This document shows positions 60,349 to 64,000 of a stretch of DNA of 64,000 bases, in pieces. Each line of letters starts with the position of its first letter. Position 1 is the first letter of the stretch. The position numbers and the translations under genes are program-made. The notes under the pieces were generated by a model that ran no database searches, was not told the DNA's origin, and worked only from the letters and a program-made list of their open reading frames with translations. Source of the DNA: UBA1479 sp963972065 (GTDB lineage Bacteria; Pseudomonadota; Alphaproteobacteria; Rhodospirillales; Casp-alpha2); assembly GCA_963972065.1 (NCBI GenBank), contig CAXAVJ010000007.1, positions 1 through 64,000 on the forward strand, given 5' to 3'.

Positions 60349-61290
60349 TTACGCAGGTTGTTGATATGTAATGCGTTTTCCAATTATGCCCCGTAAGAGC
60401 GCTTCCGCTCGTTCAAAATCAGTCACTTCCCGATTGTTGTAGCGGAAGTCGAACTCCGTCAGATACCGCTGCAAGTGCTTCTCGCGGCAGTGCTGATAGA
60501 TACCCTTCATGCCGCGCTTGAAAACCGAGAAGTAGTTCTCGACGTTGTTCGTCGTCTGGCCGTGTTTGCCCACGTATTCCTTGCGACCATGGTTGACCGT
60601 GCGGTGGTGAGCGAACTCTTTACCAACCGTCGTATAGATGCGGCTTTCATCCGTGTGCAGATCGCTTTCGCGGCGAACATTGGTAACGAGAATTTCACGC
60701 ACGGTCGCAGCGTTGGCGCTGTGAACATGGAACGACCGCGCTTTGCCGCCAGAGATCAGCGCGACCACCGCCCGTTTCTCAGCAGGACCGGACCGGCCCG
60801 CTTTCGTCACCGGCGGAAGATACTTGTTCCGCACACGCGGGGTTTCCAGCTTGCCGATATAGGTCTCATCGGCCTGTACCCATTCACCATCGCCGCCCAT
60901 CGGTTCCGGGTTCAAGTCGATCATCGCTTCCCGCAGACGGTGGGCCATAAACCATGCCGTCTTATAGGTGACTTCAAGCGTCCGATGCAGTTGATGAGCG
61001 CTGATGCCCTTCTTGCTGGACGCCATCAGGTACGCCGCTTGGAACCACTTGTGCAGCGGAACGTGCGAGGACTCGAAAACCGTGCCCACCTTCACCGTGA
61101 ACTGCTTGCGGCAATCGCCGCACTTCTTAAGTCCGGGGCGAGTGCTCTTGCCTTTGATCTCGTAGATTTTCCGCTTGCTGCCGCAGTGTGGGCAAACTGG
61201 GCCGTTCGGCCAGATGATGCTTTCCAGCTTGGCAATAGCCGCCTTCTCGCTGTGAAAGTACCGCTTATTGAGAACACTCATCGAACACAC
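60349..61290 (-). CDS. IS1595-family transposase
   Basis: DDE transposase of 313 residues with an N-terminal zinc ribbon (CPHCGSKRK, KKCGDCRKQF) and catalytic region with ADETYIGK, LHTDESRIY and NNVENYFSVFKRG, typical of the IS1595 group. It appears intact. A GTG at 61290 has AGGAA upstream; an ATG at 61281 is the alternative. I could not find terminal inverted repeats or an 8-bp target duplication by eye, so the IS borders are not set. Confidence 0.9.
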   Translation of the reverse strand: MCSMSVLNKRYFHSEKAAIAKLESIIWPNGPVCPHCGSKRKIYEIKGKSTRPGLKKCGDCRKQFTVKVGTVFESSHVPLHKWFQAAYLMASSKKGISAHQLHRTLEVTYKTAWFMAHRLREAMIDLNPEPMGGDGEWVQADETYIGKLETPRVRNKYLPPVTKAGRSGPAEKRAVVALISGGKARSFHVHSANAATVREILVTNVRRESDLHTDESRIYTTVGKEFAHHRTVNHGRKEYVGKHGQTTNNVENYFSVFKRGMKGIYQHCREKHLQRYLTEFDFRYNNREVTDFERAEALLRGIIGKRITYQQPA

Positions 61291-61406
61291 TCAAATTCCT
61301 AACGTGGAATCAATTATATGCCCGATTCGTGGGTGTGTAAAGTATATATATGTGAAAATAATCCGTATATGGGAATATGATGATTCCAAAGGCCATGCCG
61401 AACGGC

Positions 61407-62288
61407 TCAACCCTCCGCCGCCAGGATCGCGGCCAGACCTTCGCGATAGGTCGGGCAGGACAGCACGGCACCCAGGTCATTCTTGATGCGCGCGTTGCTG
61501 ACGACCCGATTGTCGCGCCAGAAGCTTCGCGCCATGGGCGACATGGTGTCGGCGGCCTGATCGAAGGGGACGAGGTCGGGGGCGGGCAGGCCCAGGAGCT
61601 TGGCGCCGTAAGCAATCACGTCGGCCTGAGGCGCGGGTTCGTCGTCGCAGACGTTGTAGATCGTGCCCGGGTTCGGCCGCGCCATGGAGGCGCGCAGCAC
61701 GGCGCCGATATCGGCGACATGGATGCGGGAGAACCGATGTCCCGGCTTGTCGATGCGGCGCGCCGTGCCTTGGCGCAGCTGGTCGAGCACGCTGCGTCCC
61801 GGCCCGTAAATCCCGGCCAGGCGGAAGACGTGGACGGGAAGGCCCGTGCGGCGGCCGAGATCAAGCCAGGCCGCTTCGGCGGCGGCGCGGTATGCGCCCC
61901 GGGGGGATGTCGGGGCGAGGGGGCTGTCTTCCGTCACCTCGGCGCCGCCCGTGTCGCCGTAAACCCCGGTGGTAGACAGGTATCCGGCCCAGCGGATCTG
62001 TCCGGCGGCCTGTTCAAGGGGCGGGCCGACCTGCGTCAGCACGGGATCGCCTTCGGCGCTCGGCGGGATGGACATCAACAGATGATCGGCGCGGGCGAGG
62101 GCCACCGCCGCCGCAGTGTTCAGGGGAGCAGCACCGTCGAACACATGGGCGTCGATCCCGCCTGCCCGCAGTTTCGCCTGCTTGCCCGGCGTGCGGCAGG
62201 TTCCGGCCACGGTCCAACCCTCGGCCAACAGGCCGCGGGCCAAAGTTTGGGCGCTGAAGCCCAATCCGAAACAGAACAGGTTGGTCAT
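61407..62288 (-). CDS. SDR-family NAD(P)-binding epimerase-like protein (YeeZ type)
   Basis: Extended short-chain dehydrogenase of 293 residues. The N-terminal nucleotide motif FCFGLGFSAQTLARGL has a GxGxxA-like pattern; STTGVYGDTGG contains the active-site Ser/Thr-Tyr region. It resembles the YeeZ group of uncharacterised epimerases. It diverges from the TPR protein gene. Confidence 0.82.
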   Translation of the reverse strand: MTNLFCFGLGFSAQTLARGLLAEGWTVAGTCRTPGKQAKLRAGGIDAHVFDGAAPLNTAAAVALARADHLLMSIPPSAEGDPVLTQVGPPLEQAAGQIRWAGYLSTTGVYGDTGGAEVTEDSPLAPTSPRGAYRAAAEAAWLDLGRRTGLPVHVFRLAGIYGPGRSVLDQLRQGTARRIDKPGHRFSRIHVADIGAVLRASMARPNPGTIYNVCDDEPAPQADVIAYGAKLLGLPAPDLVPFDQAADTMSPMARSFWRDNRVVSNARIKNDLGAVLSCPTYREGLAAILAAEG

Positions 62289-62365
62289 ATGCGTGCGGCC
62301 CCGGTCGACAAGGGGGCGGAATGCCTCCTATAAGCAGGCTTGGTTATAACCAGAGCCCGACCGTC

Positions 62366-63220
62366 ATGCCAGGGATCCCGCCCATTCATCGTTGCCGAGC
62401 CCTCCGCCCGCTTGCGGGACTGGTGATGTGCCTGGCCGTCGGCCTGCCGTCCCTGCCGGCGGCGGCCCAAAGCCTGCTTGGGCAACCGTCCACGCAGACG
62501 GGGCCGCGCGTTAATTCAAAAGCCGCCCAGGCGGCGGAATACCAGAAATGCATGACCCTGGCACGTCGACGGCCCCAGGACGGGTTCGAGATGGCGATCG
62601 GCTGGCGGTCGCTGGGCGGGGGTGACGCGGCCGACCATTGCGCGGCGGTCGCTCTGATCGAGCTTGAACAATTTGGCGAAGCGGCAAAGCGTCTGGAACG
62701 TCTGGCGCAGATTTCCATCGAGGAGCCGCCGGTCAAGGCGGGACTGTACGATCAGGCGGGCCAGGCCTGGTTGCTGGAAGGTCGGCCCGAGGACGCAACG
62801 CGGGCCTTTACCTCGGCCATCGCGCTCATGCCCGGTGATCCGGACCTGCTGGTCGACCGGGCCCAAGCCTGGGCGGCGCGGGGCGATTACGACGCGGCGG
62901 ACACGGACCTGAGTGCCGCGCTCAACCTATCGCCGTCGCGTGCTGATGCCTATGCGCTCCGGGCCAGCGCCCGTAGGTTCCTGGACCGGGCGGTCGATGC
63001 CCTGGCCGACGCCAACACGGCATTGGAACTTGATTCCGGGAACCCGGAAGCCCTTTTGGAGCGCGGAATCCTGCGGCGGCTCAAGGGCGATGACGCGGGG
63101 GCTCGGGCCGACTGGATGAAAATCCTGAATGCCATGCCCGACAGCGCGGCCGCCGGCCCGGCGCGGCAAAACATCGAAAACATGGATGTGAGGCCCGACG
63201 GCGCGCCACCGCGGCGTTAG
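62366..63220 (+). CDS. exported TPR-repeat protein
   Basis: Protein of 284 residues with a signal peptide (about 1-35, LPSLPAAAQS) and at least four tetratricopeptide repeats in the second half (YDQAGQAWLLEGRPEDATRA, AQAWAARGDYDAADTDLSAA, ALRASARRFLDRAVDALADA, LLERGILRRLKGDDAGARAD). TPRs mediate protein contacts in the periplasm; the partner is not known. The ATG at 62366 gives the better signal peptide than the start 45 bases upstream. Confidence 0.82.
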   Translation: MPGIPPIHRCRALRPLAGLVMCLAVGLPSLPAAAQSLLGQPSTQTGPRVNSKAAQAAEYQKCMTLARRRPQDGFEMAIGWRSLGGGDAADHCAAVALIELEQFGEAAKRLERLAQISIEEPPVKAGLYDQAGQAWLLEGRPEDATRAFTSAIALMPGDPDLLVDRAQAWAARGDYDAADTDLSAALNLSPSRADAYALRASARRFLDRAVDALADANTALELDSGNPEALLERGILRRLKGDDAGARADWMKILNAMPDSAAAGPARQNIENMDVRPDGAPPRR

Positions 63221-63885
63221 AAATCCAGGTCCGCGTAATGGCGAGGTGGCGGGAATCCTGGCATGCGGTCGGACAGCACGGACCGCATGCTGGGCCGTGA
63301 CTTGACCCGGGCATACCAGTCGCGGGCTTCCGCATGGTCCTCCCAGGGCACGTCGCCCAGATAGTCGACGCAGGACAGATGCGCCGCCGCCGCCACATCG
63401 GCCATGGAAAAATCATCCCCGGCCAGCCAGCGCCGCCGTTCGACCAGGAACGACACATAGTTCAGATGCATGTGGATGTTGGCGTGCCCGGCACGGATAC
63501 GCGCCCCCTTGGGCTCGCCCTGGCCGAGAAAGCGTTTCAGCAGCTTTTCGCCGACCAGATTATCCGTGACCTCGCGATTGAATTTTTCATCGAACCAATT
63601 GGTCAGGCGGCGAACCTCGGCCCGGATCACCGGCGTGCGTCCGATCAGGGGCGGATCGTCATGGACTTCGTCCAAGAATTCGCAGATCACGTCGGCCCCG
63701 GAAATGGCCGTGCCGTCGATCTCCACCAGCACCGGCACGGTGCCGGCAGGGTTAAGGGCCAGGAACTCCTCGCGGCGTTCCCAGATATTCTCGATCCGAA
63801 GTTCGTGCTCAAGCCGCTTTTCGCCCAGGAAGATTCGGGCCTTACGGCAAAAAGGCGACATCCACAGATGATAAAGCGTGCGCAT
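63217..63885 (-). CDS. glutathione S-transferase family protein
   Basis: Cytosolic protein of 222 residues with the thioredoxin-like N-terminal domain (LYHLWMSPFCRKARIFLGEK; PFCRK active region, then NPAGTVPVL with cis-Pro and GADVICEFLDE) and a helical C-terminal domain (DFSMADVAAAAHL). Typical beta-class-like GST length. Its stop overlaps the stop of the convergent TPR gene by three bases. The 115 bases beyond its start, to the window end, show no gene. Confidence 0.88.
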   Translation of the reverse strand: MRTLYHLWMSPFCRKARIFLGEKRLEHELRIENIWERREEFLALNPAGTVPVLVEIDGTAISGADVICEFLDEVHDDPPLIGRTPVIRAEVRRLTNWFDEKFNREVTDNLVGEKLLKRFLGQGEPKGARIRAGHANIHMHLNYVSFLVERRRWLAGDDFSMADVAAAAHLSCVDYLGDVPWEDHAEARDWYARVKSRPSMRSVLSDRMPGFPPPRHYADLDF

Positions 63886-64000
63886 GGTGGTTTCTCCTAC
63901 ACCGCTTTCCGGCGAATGGGAACGCCCCAGTTGGCGGGTCGCTCGCGAAACCCTCGCGAAGATGTGACGGCCCTGCCCCGCCTTCGCCTTATTGGGTGGG

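Noticed and set aside
60229..61406. Full IS1595 boundaries with terminal inverted repeats
   Set aside because: No convincing inverted repeats or target duplication could be matched by eye on both sides of the transposase.

Overview
The window is a high-GC chromosome segment from an alphaproteobacterium, most likely in or near the Rhodospirillales. Evidence: a gcrA cell-cycle regulator, the infC/thrS and rpmI-rplT-pheST sets with alphaproteobacterial features, short intergenic palindromic repeats of the Rhodospirillaceae type, and abundant FAD-linked/CoA metabolism genes. No species is claimed.

Layout. 0-7.1 kb (+): sensor histidine kinase, then rpmI-rplT-pheS-pheT and an HAD phosphatase. 7.2-16.7 kb: adenylate cyclase-like protein, GntR regulator, a large FAD/Fe-S oxidoreductase divergent from a class V aminotransferase and a CoA transferase, a DegP-like protease and an unknown protein. 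16.9-18.9 kb: a three-gene bufferin-type (copper-binding RiPP) operon. 18.9-25.7 kb: tRNA-Arg(CCU), PagL-like enzyme, proline iminopeptidase, YtoQ, Nudix, ACT protein, gcrA and methylmalonyl-CoA mutase. 26-33.7 kb: a peptidoglycan-targeting protein with a two-TM partner, GGCT, infC, thrS, two glycosyltransferases and a hydrolase. 33.9-58 kb (mostly -): a T7-like (podovirus) head/tail gene cluster with inserted cargo. 58.3-61.3 kb: an AT-richer defence-like island (BstA-like protein, DUF3800 protein) and an IS1595-type transposase. 61.4-64 kb: ordinary chromosomal genes.

The phage cluster has portal, scaffold, capsid, tail tubular proteins, internal virion-like proteins, short tail fibre, large terminase, holin and endolysin. 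I see no integrase, repressor, replication genes, phage RNA polymerase or small terminase. It may be a cryptic prophage or a domesticated particle.

Two parts look most novel. (1) Between the tail fibre and the terminase, five overlapping genes encode a protein with an alternating Cys-Ala tract abutting a Hint domain, a CDP-alcohol phosphotransferase-like membrane protein, an unknown His-rich protein, a radical SAM/SPASM enzyme and a 2OG-Fe(II) oxygenase-like protein: a candidate virion-protein or peptide modification cassette. (2) Three paralogous proteins share a peptidoglycan-binding-like N-terminal module, carry different AT-richer C-terminal tips, and are each followed by a small membrane gene (two related two-TM proteins, one CPBP protein). 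This is the architecture of polymorphic effector-immunity pairs.
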